DNA from: Solimonas sp. SE-A11
GTDB lineage: Bacteria > Pseudomonadota > Gammaproteobacteria > Nevskiales > Nevskiaceae
Assembly (NCBI RefSeq): GCF_030345715.1
Contig: NZ_JAUASX010000006.1
Coordinates: 148,275 to 212,274 of the forward strand
Reading direction: 5' to 3'
Length of the DNA stretch: 64,000 nt
Shown here: in pieces, positions 43,261 to 51,678 of the stretch
Layout: every line of letters starts with the position of its first letter
Position numbering within the stretch: the stretch's first letter is position 1
Notes under the pieces: model-generated
What the model was told of the DNA's origin: nothing
The model's database searches: none
Seen by the model: the letters and a program-made list of their open reading frames with translations, nothing else
Translations under genes and position numbers: made by a program

Positions 43261-43593
43261 ATGAAGAAAGAAAAAAACATCCACGAATCCTTCTGCAACG
43301 TCTACGCCGATGCCGTCATCCGCTACATCGTGACGGGCGTCAACGAAGACGTCTCCTTCGACGAGAAGACACAGCGCTTCGTCTCGACCCCGGTGGACGA
43401 GTTCACCCCGCCCTCCCACTGCGAGTGGTGGATCGGCGACGACTGGACCACCTTCGTCGGCCCCCTGGACTGCCCCACCGACCTGGCGGACCCCAAGTTC
43501 TCCGAGGAGCCCCTCAAGAACGCCATCGTGTTCGCCCTGAAGAAGTCGGCCACCGGCAAGCGGATGAGCCACATCCTCGCCGGGCTGGACTGA
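43261..43593 (+). CDS. hypothetical 110-residue cytoplasmic protein
   Basis: A 110-residue acidic protein I do not recognise. It has no signal peptide or membrane helix. Distinct features are a Trp-rich centre (HCEWWIGDDWTTFVGPLDCP) and a C-terminal KKSATGKRMSHILAGLD. Codon use matches the neighbourhood, supporting a real gene. It sits between the efflux operon and an alpha/beta hydrolase with no tight coupling to either. Confidence 0.75.
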   Translation: MKKEKNIHESFCNVYADAVIRYIVTGVNEDVSFDEKTQRFVSTPVDEFTPPSHCEWWIGDDWTTFVGPLDCPTDLADPKFSEEPLKNAIVFALKKSATGKRMSHILAGLD

Positions 43594-43638
43594 GGCCACG
43601 CGTCCGGCGCGGCCCAGAGCCGGGCCGCCTTCACCCGC

Positions 43639-44472
43639 ATGCAGACCCTCGCAAACATGAGCGCCTTTCCGACGCAGGACTTCCAGGTCGATACCGGCCA
43701 AGGCTCCATCTCCGCCCGGCGCTGGACGCCCTCGGCGTCACAGGCGGCGCGCAGCCCGATCGTGCTGTTCCATGACTCGCTCGGCAGCGTCGAGCTCTGG
43801 CGCGACTTTCCCGAGCGCCTGGCTCGGGCCACGGGCCGCACGGTTATCGCCTACGACCGCCTCGGCTTCGGCCGCTCCGATCCGTTCCCCGGTAGCCTGC
43901 CGGTGTCCTTCATCCACGACGAAGCCCAGGCCACGTTCCGTGCCATGCGCGACCACCTGGGCCTGGAAACCTTCATCGCCTTCGGCCACAGCGTCGGCGG
44001 CTGCATGGCCGTAGCCACCGCCGCCCGTTACCCCGACCACTGCAAGGGCCTGATCACCGAATCCGCGCAGGCCTTCGTCGAGGAGCGCACCCTCGAAGGC
44101 ATCCGCCAGGCCCAGCGCGCCTTCGCCGAGCCCGGACAGGTCGACCGCCTGAAGCGCTACCACGGCGACAAGGCCCCCTGGGTGCTGGGCGCCTGGATCG
44201 ACACCTGGCTCTCCCCCACCTTCGCCGACTGGCGCCTGGACGAAGACCTGCGCGGCGTGCAGTGCCCGCTGCTGGCCCTGCACGGCGACAACGACGAGTA
44301 CGGCTCGGTCGTCCACCCCCAGCGCATCGCGGAGCTGGTTGCAGGGCCGGCGACCCGGCAGGTATTCGCGGGATGCGGCCACGTGCCGCACCGGGAGATG
44401 GGAGACGCCGTGCTGGCGGCGATTGCCGGGTGGCTCGACGCGAACCAGGCAACGCTCGACGGCCGGCCATAG
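43639..44472 (+). CDS. alpha/beta hydrolase
   Basis: A 277-residue alpha/beta hydrolase. Oxyanion segment VLFHDSLGS, strand AYDRLGFGRSDP, nucleophile elbow FGHSVGGCMAV, late Asp in HGDNDEYG and C-terminal His in GCGHVPHRE give a complete Ser-Asp-His triad. No export signal is seen. Substrate is unknown. Either ATG 43639 or 43657 could be the start; neither has a clear ribosome site. Confidence 0.88.
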   Translation: MQTLANMSAFPTQDFQVDTGQGSISARRWTPSASQAARSPIVLFHDSLGSVELWRDFPERLARATGRTVIAYDRLGFGRSDPFPGSLPVSFIHDEAQATFRAMRDHLGLETFIAFGHSVGGCMAVATAARYPDHCKGLITESAQAFVEERTLEGIRQAQRAFAEPGQVDRLKRYHGDKAPWVLGAWIDTWLSPTFADWRLDEDLRGVQCPLLALHGDNDEYGSVVHPQRIAELVAGPATRQVFAGCGHVPHREMGDAVLAAIAGWLDANQATLDGRP

Positions 44473-44841
44473 CGACGGGACAGCCCGCCAGGGCAGCCAA
44501 CCATCCCTGCATATGCCCCCCGAAGGGAGCCTGCTAAAAGGTCCGTTCGCGCTGAGCTTGTCGAAGCGCGGGCGGACTTTCCACCCTGCCGCTCAATGGG
44601 TAGCGGCCCATTCTTCTACAAACCCAAGGCAAGCGATCGCGCTTCAGCTTTTTTCCAGCGCGATTCGATGCTCCGGCGCAATCCGAACGGATCAGCCGCA
44701 TCGACCCGAGACGCGCGTTTGGCGCCGCGCACCGGCAGGCCTGTTCAGAGCACAAGTCGGTGCCAATAGCCCACGAAGAGTCAGGGCGCTCCCGGGTATG
44801 CTTACCCTGCCCCGCCCTGAAACTGAAAACCCCGGCCCGAA
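44473..44841. repeat. 369-base intergenic region with one REP-like palindrome
   Basis: No gene is seen. GTCCGTTCGCGCTGAGCTTG followed by TCGAAGCGCGGGCGGAC (44541-44577) is a member of the same CTGAGC-TGTCGAA repeat family as at 769 and 59043, closed by GTCCG/CGGAC ends. The remainder probably holds the promoter of the downstream methyltransferase-like gene, but no clear elements stand out. Confidence 0.6.
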
Positions 44842-45681
44842 ATGTCCGTGCCCCTGCTGACCCTCTCCATCAACACCCTGCTGCTCGCCGCACGAACCCA
44901 GGGCGCGGCCACCGTCTCCTGCTCGCTGGACCTGGGCCTCTCCACGGCCACCGTCGAGCTTGGCCGCGACGCCTGGACCTGCGAGGGCCAGTCCTTCCCC
45001 TACATGGAGACCTGCAAGGACCGCACGATCTACCACTGGGACGGCGAAGGCTTCCGGCCCGTGTCACGTTTCACGAATTCGCTGATCAAGCTGGTGCCCA
45101 CGGAATGGGGAGCGCCGACCTTCGAGATCGACGGGATCAAGATGCTGCCGACGGCCAAGATCTCGCCCTATGCCGACGCGGAGCGCAAGGTCGGGCTGAT
45201 CCAGCCGCGCGGCAAGGTGGTGCTGGATACCTGCGGCGGGCTGGGCTACTTCGCGGCCTGGTGCCTGAGGGGGCAGGCCCAGCGCGTCCTGTCCTGGGAG
45301 AAGAATCCGGACGTGATCTGGCTGCGCAGCCTCAACCCCTGGTCGCCGGACCAGGCGGAGGCGCGCAAGGCAGACAGCGCGCTGAACCTGAGCAACGGCG
45401 ACATCTCCGAGCAGATCACGACCCTGGCCGATGCTTCCGTAGACGCGGCATTGCACGATCCGCCGCGCTTCGGCATCGCCGGGGAGCTTTACTCGCAGAC
45501 TTTCTACAACCAGCTGGCGCGGGTGCTGCGGCCCCAGGGGCGGCTGTTCCACTACACCGGCACGCCGAACAAGCTCACCAGCGGGCGCGACGTACCCAAC
45601 GAGGTGGCCAAGCGCCTACAACTGGCCGGGTTCGTGACCGAGCTGAACGGCGACGGCGTTGTGGCCGTGAGGCGGCGCTGA
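44842..45681 (+). CDS. SAM-dependent methyltransferase-like protein
   Basis: A 279-residue protein. A ~110-residue N-terminal region with beta character (STATVELGRDAWTCEGQSFPY; TFEIDGIKML) is followed by a Rossmann methyltransferase fold: motif I VVLDTCGGLGYFAAWCL, motif II VLSWEKNPDV, and DAALHDPPRFGIAGELY as the catalytic-loop region, then RPQGRLFHYTG. The target is unknown. It resembles predicted spermidine-synthase/MnmC-like methyltransferases. It converges with the antiporter gene downstream. Confidence 0.82.
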   Translation: MSVPLLTLSINTLLLAARTQGAATVSCSLDLGLSTATVELGRDAWTCEGQSFPYMETCKDRTIYHWDGEGFRPVSRFTNSLIKLVPTEWGAPTFEIDGIKMLPTAKISPYADAERKVGLIQPRGKVVLDTCGGLGYFAAWCLRGQAQRVLSWEKNPDVIWLRSLNPWSPDQAEARKADSALNLSNGDISEQITTLADASVDAALHDPPRFGIAGELYSQTFYNQLARVLRPQGRLFHYTGTPNKLTSGRDVPNEVAKRLQLAGFVTELNGDGVVAVRRR

Positions 45682-45733
45682 GGCCGCATGCCCCGTATCG
45701 CGAGGCCGCCCGGGGGCGGCTTCGATCCAGCGA

Positions 45734-47452
45734 TCAGCGCGCCTCGCTGAGCAACTCGGACAGGCGATAGGCTTCCAGCACGTGCTTGGCCATGGAATCG
45801 GCCAGCACCTGCTCGCTCATCAGCACCAGTCCCACTCCGCCGCGCTCCAGGAAGGCCCGTTCCTCCTCGCTATGCGTGCGGACGACCGTTTCCACGTTCG
45901 GCCCCACCTTGCGAGCCGTCTCCAGCACCCGCCGCGAATGGAAGGCGTCGGAAACGGCCAGTACCAGCAGGCGTGAGCTCGCCAGCCGCGCCTGGTTGAG
46001 GATGTCCTCGATCGCTGCGTCGCCGCTGACCGTATGGATGCCCTTCTTGCGCAATCGCGCCACATGCTCGCGGTTGTTGTCGATCACCACGAAGGGAACC
46101 TCGGCCCGGCGCAGGATCTTGGTCAGCGCGCGCCCCACCCGGCCGTAGCCCACCACCACCACGTGGTCGTAGAGCTCGGGGATGGCCTGCTCGTCCCGGG
46201 CGAGACGCAGCCGGGCCTCGCCCAGTTGTCCCAGCCAGGCCAGGCGCCGATGGTCGGCCACGGTCTGCTCCACCGGCCGGATCAGCTTGAACAGTAGGGG
46301 ATTCAGGGCGATGGACAGCAAAGCACCGGAGAGGATCAGGCTCTGTGCCTCCGACGACAGCACGCCCAGGCTCACTCCCAGCGCGGCGATGATGAAGGAG
46401 AACTCACCGATCTGCGCCAGGCTGATCGCGATCATCAGCGCCGTCTTCAGCGGATAGCCGAACATCAGCACGATGAAGATGGCGGCGGCCGACTTGCCGA
46501 CCACGATCACGCCCAGCACCGCCAGCACCTGCAGCGGCTTCTCCAGCAGGATCGAGGGGTCGAATAGCATGCCCACCGAGACGAAGAACAGCACGGTGAA
46601 GATGTTCTGCAGCGGCACCGACTCCGCCGCTACCCGGCTGCTCAGCTTGGATTCGTTGATCACCACGCCCGCGAAGAAGGCACCCAGCGCAAAGGACACG
46701 CCGAACAGCTCCGCCGAGCCGTAGGCGATGCCCAGCGACACACCGATCACGAACAGGGTCAGCAGCTCCCGCGAGCCGGTATGGGCGATCTGCGCGAACA
46801 GCCAGGGAAACACCCGCATCCCCACCACGTACATCAGCACGAAGAACAGGCCGATCTTGCCCAGGACGATGCCCAGGTGCGCCAGGGGCGCCATCAGGTC
46901 CGCGGGTGCCGTGCCGCCGGAGGTGCCCATGAACTCCACCGCCACCGGCAGCAGCACCAGCGCGATAACCATGGCCAGATCCTCCACCACCAGCCAGCCG
47001 ATGGCGATGCGGCCGTTGAGCGTGTCGAGCTCCCCCATCTGCTCCAGCGTGCGCAACAGCACCACCGTACTGGCCACCGACAGCGCCAGGCCGAAGCAGA
47101 TGCCCTCGGCCAGGGACCAGCCCCAGTAGTGGGCGATACCGGCACCGATACCGGTGGCGACGAGGATCTGGGCCACGGCGCCGGGCACCGCGATGCGGCG
47201 CACGTCCATCAGGTCGCCGATGGAAAAATGCATGCCCACGCCGAACATCAGCAGAATCACGCCGATTTCGGAAAACTGCGCTGCCAGACTCTCGTCGGCC
47301 ACGAAGCCGGGGGTGAACGGCCCCACCAGGATGCCGGCCACCAGGTAGCCGATGATGGGGGGCAGCCGCAGCCGGGAGGCCACGGCCCCGCCGAAGAATG
47401 CCACGGCCAGCGCCACCGCCAGCGTCGATATCAGCTGTGTCTCATGCAGCAT
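45734..47452 (-). CDS. CPA2-family cation/proton antiporter with TrkA-N domain (KefB/YbaL type)
   Basis: A 572-residue monovalent cation:proton antiporter. About twelve membrane helices occupy residues 1-385 (FFGGAVASRLRLPPIIGYLVAGILVGPF; family core GWLVVEDLAMVIALVLLP with the ion-binding Asp). A TrkA-N/RCK domain follows (VVVVGYGRVGRALTKIL, then VVIDNNREHVARL). The length and YbaL-like order suggest K+/H+ exchange under nucleotide or redox control. The start at 47452 is at MLHETQLISTLAVA; the frame runs 28 codons further without conservation. Confidence 0.9.
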   Translation of the reverse strand: MLHETQLISTLAVALAVAFFGGAVASRLRLPPIIGYLVAGILVGPFTPGFVADESLAAQFSEIGVILLMFGVGMHFSIGDLMDVRRIAVPGAVAQILVATGIGAGIAHYWGWSLAEGICFGLALSVASTVVLLRTLEQMGELDTLNGRIAIGWLVVEDLAMVIALVLLPVAVEFMGTSGGTAPADLMAPLAHLGIVLGKIGLFFVLMYVVGMRVFPWLFAQIAHTGSRELLTLFVIGVSLGIAYGSAELFGVSFALGAFFAGVVINESKLSSRVAAESVPLQNIFTVLFFVSVGMLFDPSILLEKPLQVLAVLGVIVVGKSAAAIFIVLMFGYPLKTALMIAISLAQIGEFSFIIAALGVSLGVLSSEAQSLILSGALLSIALNPLLFKLIRPVEQTVADHRRLAWLGQLGEARLRLARDEQAIPELYDHVVVVGYGRVGRALTKILRRAEVPFVVIDNNREHVARLRKKGIHTVSGDAAIEDILNQARLASSRLLVLAVSDAFHSRRVLETARKVGPNVETVVRTHSEEERAFLERGGVGLVLMSEQVLADSMAKHVLEAYRLSELLSEAR

Positions 47453-47689
47453 GGTCGGGATTCGGGGCGAACATGGAAGACATCTTACAGTGAAAAGTGC
47501 CCGCCATGTTGACATAGCTGCCGAAAACCGTGACAAAAATCCTTCTTTGCCCTGGAGCGGTCCGGAAAATCCAATCTGCAGTATCGAGGCAAATCGGCCA
47601 CCTCCGTCGGCGTCGGAGCGCCTGCAAGGGGAGGGCCGCAGGCTCGGGCTTCAGCGCGGAGTCAGCTTCCATCCCCGATAACGGTGCCC

Positions 47690-48523
47690 ATGAAAACCAT
47701 CCCCTGCCTGCCGGCACTCGTTTGCGCGGCATTCGCCTGCGCAGCCACCGCCCGCGAGGCCGGTGATCATCAGCTCCAGCTCGGCGTCGTCCACGTCAAT
47801 ACGCTGGACAGCAGCGAGCCATTGCGCACGAAGCTCCGGCCGAGCCTGCTCGGCGGCGCACTCGGAATCGAGTCGGACTTCGTCTCCGCGGGCACTGCCG
47901 CCACCGTCGGCAGCTCGGAAACCCTGCTGTTCATCTACTCGTACTACTTCACCGACCACTGGTCGCTGAAGCTGGAGGGTGGCGTGCCCGCCCGCTTCGA
48001 TATCGCCGGAGAAGGCGTGGTACGCCCCACCGGCATCGCCGGATCACTGATCAGCGTCGATCTCGGAGCCCCGGCGAACAATCCCCTGGCCAACGCCACG
48101 CAGTGGAGTCCGGTCGCCATGCTGCAGTACAGCTTCGGCAGCCCCCGCGATCCGGTGCGGCCCTATGTCGGTGTGGGCCTCACCTACACCTGGTTCACGG
48201 ACGTGGAGCTGAGCTCCAGCTTCGATACCGCGCTGAACAACCAGTTCGGGCGCGTCCTGGCGCTGGCTGCCGGCAAGCCCGGCGCCACCTACACCAAGGC
48301 CGACGCTTCGCCGTCCTTCGCGCCGGCTTTCAACGTCGGCCTGGCGATGTCGCTCAGCGAACACTGGAATGTCTCGGCCTCGGTGTCCTACCTGATGTTG
48401 TCCACCGAGTCGACCATCGACATCTACGCCGCCGATGGCACGCGCCTGTCCCGCAGCAGCACCGACCTGGACCTGAATCCGCTGGCGGTGTCGGTGCTGG
48501 TGGGGTATCGATTCAAGCTCTGA
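47690..48523 (+). CDS. OmpW-family outer membrane protein
   Basis: A 277-residue outer-membrane protein. After a signal peptide (cleaved near CAATAREAG) comes an eight-stranded OmpW-type barrel: HQLQLGVVHVNTLDSSEPL, LLFIYSYYFTDHWSLKLEGG, RPYVGVGLTYTWF, LSEHWNVSASVSYLML and a terminal VLVGYRFKL with aromatic end. OmpW barrels form narrow hydrophobic channels. The ATG at 47690 is preferred over GTG 47684. Downstream, the convergent TetR gene is close by. Confidence 0.88.
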   Translation: MKTIPCLPALVCAAFACAATAREAGDHQLQLGVVHVNTLDSSEPLRTKLRPSLLGGALGIESDFVSAGTAATVGSSETLLFIYSYYFTDHWSLKLEGGVPARFDIAGEGVVRPTGIAGSLISVDLGAPANNPLANATQWSPVAMLQYSFGSPRDPVRPYVGVGLTYTWFTDVELSSSFDTALNNQFGRVLALAAGKPGATYTKADASPSFAPAFNVGLAMSLSEHWNVSASVSYLMLSTESTIDIYAADGTRLSRSSTDLDLNPLAVSVLVGYRFKL

Positions 48524-48559
48524 GTAGCGCCAGGCAAGGCCGGGATGGCGCGCGAATCT

Positions 48560-49204
48560 TCAGGGCGCCGCGCGCCGCGCCACGATGGCGCTCTGCTCTT
48601 CCAACCCCTGCATCAGCGTTCGCACCATCTGCGGCACCAGTTCTTCTACGGAGCGTCCCATCACGAACTGGCCCGCCACTTCCAGCGACACCAGGCCGTG
48701 CGCGCCGACCCAGAACAGATGACTGGCCGTTAGCGGATCTACCGACAGCTTCAGGTCTCCGGCGGCCTGCGCGGCCGCCACCGTGCGTGTGCAGACATCC
48801 AGCGCGTCGCGTTTTGCCGCCGCGAGTTCCATTGAGCGCGGGCCGCTCTCGGGCTCGGTGAGGCGGAAGAACATCAGCGCATAGCGCTGAGGCCGCTCGA
48901 TGCCGGCGCGGATGAAAGCCTCCGCCAGGGTCCGCAACCGCTGGCGCGGCGGCTGGGCCGGATCGATCGCGGCCAGCATCTCCCGCTCCATCCAGCGGAA
49001 GGCCTGCGCCCGCATCGCCGTCAGCAGCGCCTCCTTGCCCGGAAAATACCGGTAGGGCGCCGCATAGCTGCAGCCCAGCACCGCCGCCACCTTGCGGAAG
49101 CTCACCGCCTCCTGGCCGCCGGCCTCGAACAGCGTCATGGCTGCCTCGAGGATTTCCGCGCGGCGCTGCTCCACTTCCCGTTCGTCGAAGGACTGTCTTG
49201 CCAT
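48560..49204 (-). CDS. TetR/AcrR-family regulator
   Basis: A 214-residue TetR-type regulator with HTH region RAEILEAAMTLFEAGGQEAV and LGCSYAAPYRYFPGKEALL (residues about 13-58) and a C-terminal TetR_C-like domain (AEAFIRAGIERPQRYALMFF). The ATG at 49204 lies inside the 53-base palindrome at 49200-49252. An in-frame ATG at 49249 (MDKVDSIN...) has an AGGGG sequence 5 bases upstream and could be the real start, placing the operator within its coding region. It is divergent from the 49287 gene and probably represses both itself and that gene. Confidence 0.88.
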   Translation of the reverse strand: MARQSFDEREVEQRRAEILEAAMTLFEAGGQEAVSFRKVAAVLGCSYAAPYRYFPGKEALLTAMRAQAFRWMEREMLAAIDPAQPPRQRLRTLAEAFIRAGIERPQRYALMFFRLTEPESGPRSMELAAAKRDALDVCTRTVAAAQAAGDLKLSVDPLTASHLFWVGAHGLVSLEVAGQFVMGRSVEELVPQMVRTLMQGLEEQSAIVARRAAP

Positions 49205-49252
49205 GGATAAAGTTGACAGTATTAAATTAATACTGTCAACTTTATCCATGGC
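49200..49252. promoter_or_regulatory. 53-base perfect palindrome at divergent TetR / membrane-protein starts
   Basis: Two 26-base arms meet at a single central base (49226). The arms contain CCATGG, GATAAAG and TTGACAGTATTAA, so TTGACA-like hexamers face each way. The element overlaps the first codons of the TetR gene and ends 34 bases before the ATG of the opposite gene. It is very likely the TetR operator and the divergent promoter region. Because of the symmetry, the first 16 codons on each strand would read nearly the same peptide (MDKVDSI-[NK]-LILSTLS). Confidence 0.8.
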
Positions 49253-49286
49253 GGCCCCTGCCCGCCTGCCCACAGGGAGGAGACCC

Positions 49287-49775
49287 ATGGCACCCGACAA
49301 CCTGAGTGCGCCCGAGCGCGCCCGCATCCTGGCCCCCGCCGCCGCGCTGTTCGCCCTCAGCCTGGTGGTGGGTCTGATCTTCACGTTCGAAGCCATCGGC
49401 CATGTCGCCGCTTGGCCGCTACTGCCGGCGCTGGACTTCCAGATGCCGGGTACCGAGGCCGCCTGGCGCCGCGCCCACCTGGGCGCCCTGATGAATGCCC
49501 TGGCGATGATCGCCTTCGCCGCTGCCGGCAGCAGCATCCGCCTGAGCGCCAAGGCCCGCCGGGTCTACATCGTCAGCGTCTGCATCACCGGCTGGGCCAA
49601 CACGCTCGGCTTCCTGGTGGGCGCCCTGTTCGGCGTGCGCGGCCTGGAGTTCGGCGGCGCATGGACCAATTCGCTGAACTACCTGCTGTTCCTGCTCGCC
49701 GTGCCCACCGCCTTCGCCCAGGCCTGGCTGCTCTGGCAGGGCGCTCGCGCCCAGCAGCGAGGCGCGGCGGCATGA
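49287..49775 (+). CDS. small membrane protein, TetR-controlled
   Basis: A 162-residue membrane protein with about four helices (AAALFALSLVVGLIFTFEAIG, GALMNALAMIAFAAAGSSI, VYIVSVCITGWANTLGFLVGALF and YLLFLLAVPTAFAQAWLL). It resembles small styrene-isomerase-like or MAPEG-unrelated integral membrane proteins; I do not recognise a specific family. AGGAGGAG precedes the ATG at 49287. It is the first gene after the palindromic operator and shares an ATGA overlap with the next gene, so both are likely under the divergent TetR regulator. Confidence 0.8.
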   Translation: MAPDNLSAPERARILAPAAALFALSLVVGLIFTFEAIGHVAAWPLLPALDFQMPGTEAAWRRAHLGALMNALAMIAFAAAGSSIRLSAKARRVYIVSVCITGWANTLGFLVGALFGVRGLEFGGAWTNSLNYLLFLLAVPTAFAQAWLLWQGARAQQRGAAA

Positions 49776-50740
49776 ATGTCCTGGCGGTGGTCGCGGGCCT
49801 GCTGCGCGGACTGCTGCAGGCGCCGCGGCACCTGGGCTTCGCCCAACGCTTCCTGGCCCAGTGGAACGCACATGACGTGCAGGGCATCTGCGCCTCCATG
49901 CGCGGCGGCCGCTACCGCGATCCGCTGACGCAGACCCACCTGCAGGGCGACGCCCTGCAGCGCCATGTGCAGGCCCTGTTCACCGCCTTTCCCGACCTGC
50001 AGCTGACACTGACCGGCCCCATCATGACCGGCCGCGGCGCCGTCTCGGCGCGCTACCGCCTGTGCGGCCGCCACACCGGCCCGCTACCCGGCGACATGGG
50101 CATCGACACCGTGACACCCACCGGCCGCGCGCTGTCGCTGGAAGCGACGCTGTTCATCGCCTTCGGCCCTGGCGGGCAGGTGCAGGTGGAGAACCACTTC
50201 GACCTGTACGAACTCGCCGGCCAGCTCGACTTCCTCGCGCTGCTGATGCCGCGTGAGCAGGAGCACTACCAGTTCGGCGCCTACTATCGCCTGCACAAGG
50301 GCAACACGACGCCGCCCGAGGCCATCGGCATCACCTGGCTGCAAGTGCGCGGCGGCAAGGCCCCGTTCGACCAGGCCGCGCAGGTCACCAACGCCGTGCT
50401 GGAGAGCTTCTCCGGCAAGCCTGGCTTCGTCACCGGCATCATCGGCGCGCGTCCGCCGGATGCCTACGGCAACTCCTCCGGTTTCACGCTCTCCGCCTGG
50501 GAGTCGCTGGAAGCGCTGGAAGCCAACCTGCTGCCCAATCCCGATCACCAGCGCGTGGTCCACCAGTTCATGAAGGAAGGCCTGGCCTACGGTACGCACT
50601 CACGCGTCTACCAGCTGGTGCGCGCCAAACCGGTGATGATCGCCTGCAGCGCCTGCGGCAAGAAGAACAACGCGCACAAGAAGGTCCACAGCTGCTCGGC
50701 CTGCGGTGCCGCGCTGGAACCGGCACCGGCGTACTGGTGA
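49772..50740 (+). CDS. SnoaL-like domain protein with C-terminal zinc-ribbon-like Cys motif
   Basis: A 322-residue protein. Residues about 20-140 form an NTF2/SnoaL-like ester-cyclase domain (RFLAQWNAHDVQGICASM, YRDPLTQTHLQGDALQRHV, ENHFDLYEL). A second region of about 110 residues has a stress-response/ABM-type dimeric alpha-beta-barrel look (ITWLQVRGGKAPFDQAAQVTNAV, GFTLSAWESLEALEANL). The last 30 residues carry two CXXC pairs (CSACGKKN and CSACGAAL), a probable zinc ribbon. The three-part fusion is unfamiliar. ATGA overlap with the membrane-protein gene before it implies joint regulation. Confidence 0.78.
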   Translation: MNVLAVVAGLLRGLLQAPRHLGFAQRFLAQWNAHDVQGICASMRGGRYRDPLTQTHLQGDALQRHVQALFTAFPDLQLTLTGPIMTGRGAVSARYRLCGRHTGPLPGDMGIDTVTPTGRALSLEATLFIAFGPGGQVQVENHFDLYELAGQLDFLALLMPREQEHYQFGAYYRLHKGNTTPPEAIGITWLQVRGGKAPFDQAAQVTNAVLESFSGKPGFVTGIIGARPPDAYGNSSGFTLSAWESLEALEANLLPNPDHQRVVHQFMKEGLAYGTHSRVYQLVRAKPVMIACSACGKKNNAHKKVHSCSACGAALEPAPAYW

Positions 50741-51226
50741 AGAGGGAGCCTTCCACTTACCGCCCTGGCCTCTGGAACTCCCTCCCGGCCGCATGAGCAT
50801 AAATTTGGATCGCCGGATCGCGAAGCCCCTGCTCTGAGGGGAGAAGTGTATTTCGTGCTGATGTGTCGGCCATTGCACTGCAGCTTGGCGACAAACAAAC
50901 GCCACCTCGGCTTCGATTGTCTCCACCCCCAAAAGCGGGACATACACGGCGTGACGTTTTGCCGTCCAGATGGATAGCCGCAGTGTTGTTCCCGGAAGCT
51001 TCCATTTGTACCGGTCGCCTTGAATCCATAGAGCGAGCGGGCAGACATCGGCTGCTGTGCAATTCCGACATATAGCAGCGAGTCATCGCTCGATACCGTG
51101 TATGGCTTCGCGATGCCCCGCTTGGTGGCGGGACCCGAAATCTACAGTGGGCCTCTGCGCGGGAAAGTCGATACCAGCCTTCGGCCAGTCCCCGTTCGAA
51201 ATCCAGCGGATCATCCAGTATCGGAT
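50741..51226. other. 486-base stretch without a convincing gene
   Basis: On the minus strand an open frame runs 51230-50757; its ATG overlaps the stop of the 51227-51568 gene (ATGA) and its first ~25 residues (MNPILDDPLDFERGLAEGW) look protein-like, but the remainder is Ser/Arg/Cys-rich with no recognisable fold and all three minus frames are open for long stretches. It may be a decayed second cistron. Base composition is less GC-rich than the neighbouring genes. Confidence 0.4.
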
Positions 51227-51568
51227 TCATGGAAAGGGCGACCATGCCGGCGCTGCGTCTTCGAGGCGCCCATCCTCGGAGAAGCGCAGCCCCAGGCTGC
51301 CCACCCAGACATATCCCTCCTTCACAAACGAGCCAGGTTCGTGTGCCGCGGATTCAGCGGCCGCCAGTACTGCCTTTCGCGATGCATCGGATGCGACCAC
51401 AACGCGGATGACGGCCAGCGCCTGTTGCAAAGCCTCCGTCGTGTTCTTCAGCGAGTCACCCTGCTGGGCGTACGAAATGCCGGCATCGAGCAACCGCGCG
51501 GCCCACCACAGGTTCGACCCCAGGAGCAGAAGCGCCAACAGCAGGATGACCACCTTCGATCGTTTCAT
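51227..51568 (-). CDS. hypothetical membrane-anchored small protein
   Basis: A 113-residue protein with one N-terminal hydrophobic segment (MKRSKVVILLLALLLLGSNLWW), either a signal anchor or uncleaved signal peptide, followed by a helical region (LQQALAVIRVVVASDASRKAVLAAAE) and a short acidic C-terminus. No family recognised. GGGTGGAC before the ATG is a moderate ribosome site. It probably faces the periplasm. The gene is in a stretch of atypical composition. Confidence 0.6.
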   Translation of the reverse strand: MKRSKVVILLLALLLLGSNLWWAARLLDAGISYAQQGDSLKNTTEALQQALAVIRVVVASDASRKAVLAAAESAAHEPGSFVKEGYVWVGSLGLRFSEDGRLEDAAPAWSPFP

Positions 51569-51678
51569 GCGTCCACCCAAGCTTTTGCCCGAAATGGTGC
51601 CCGCTATCCGGCATGGAAGCGACCTGACGCACCACTCACATCCTTGTCGCCCCCACCGCCTGCCGTCACACTACCCGC

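Noticed and set aside
49213..49241. Sigma-70 promoter wholly inside the 53-base palindrome
   Set aside because: TTGACA is present on both strands, but no -10-like hexamer occurs at 16-18 bases, so a promoter cannot be placed with confidence.
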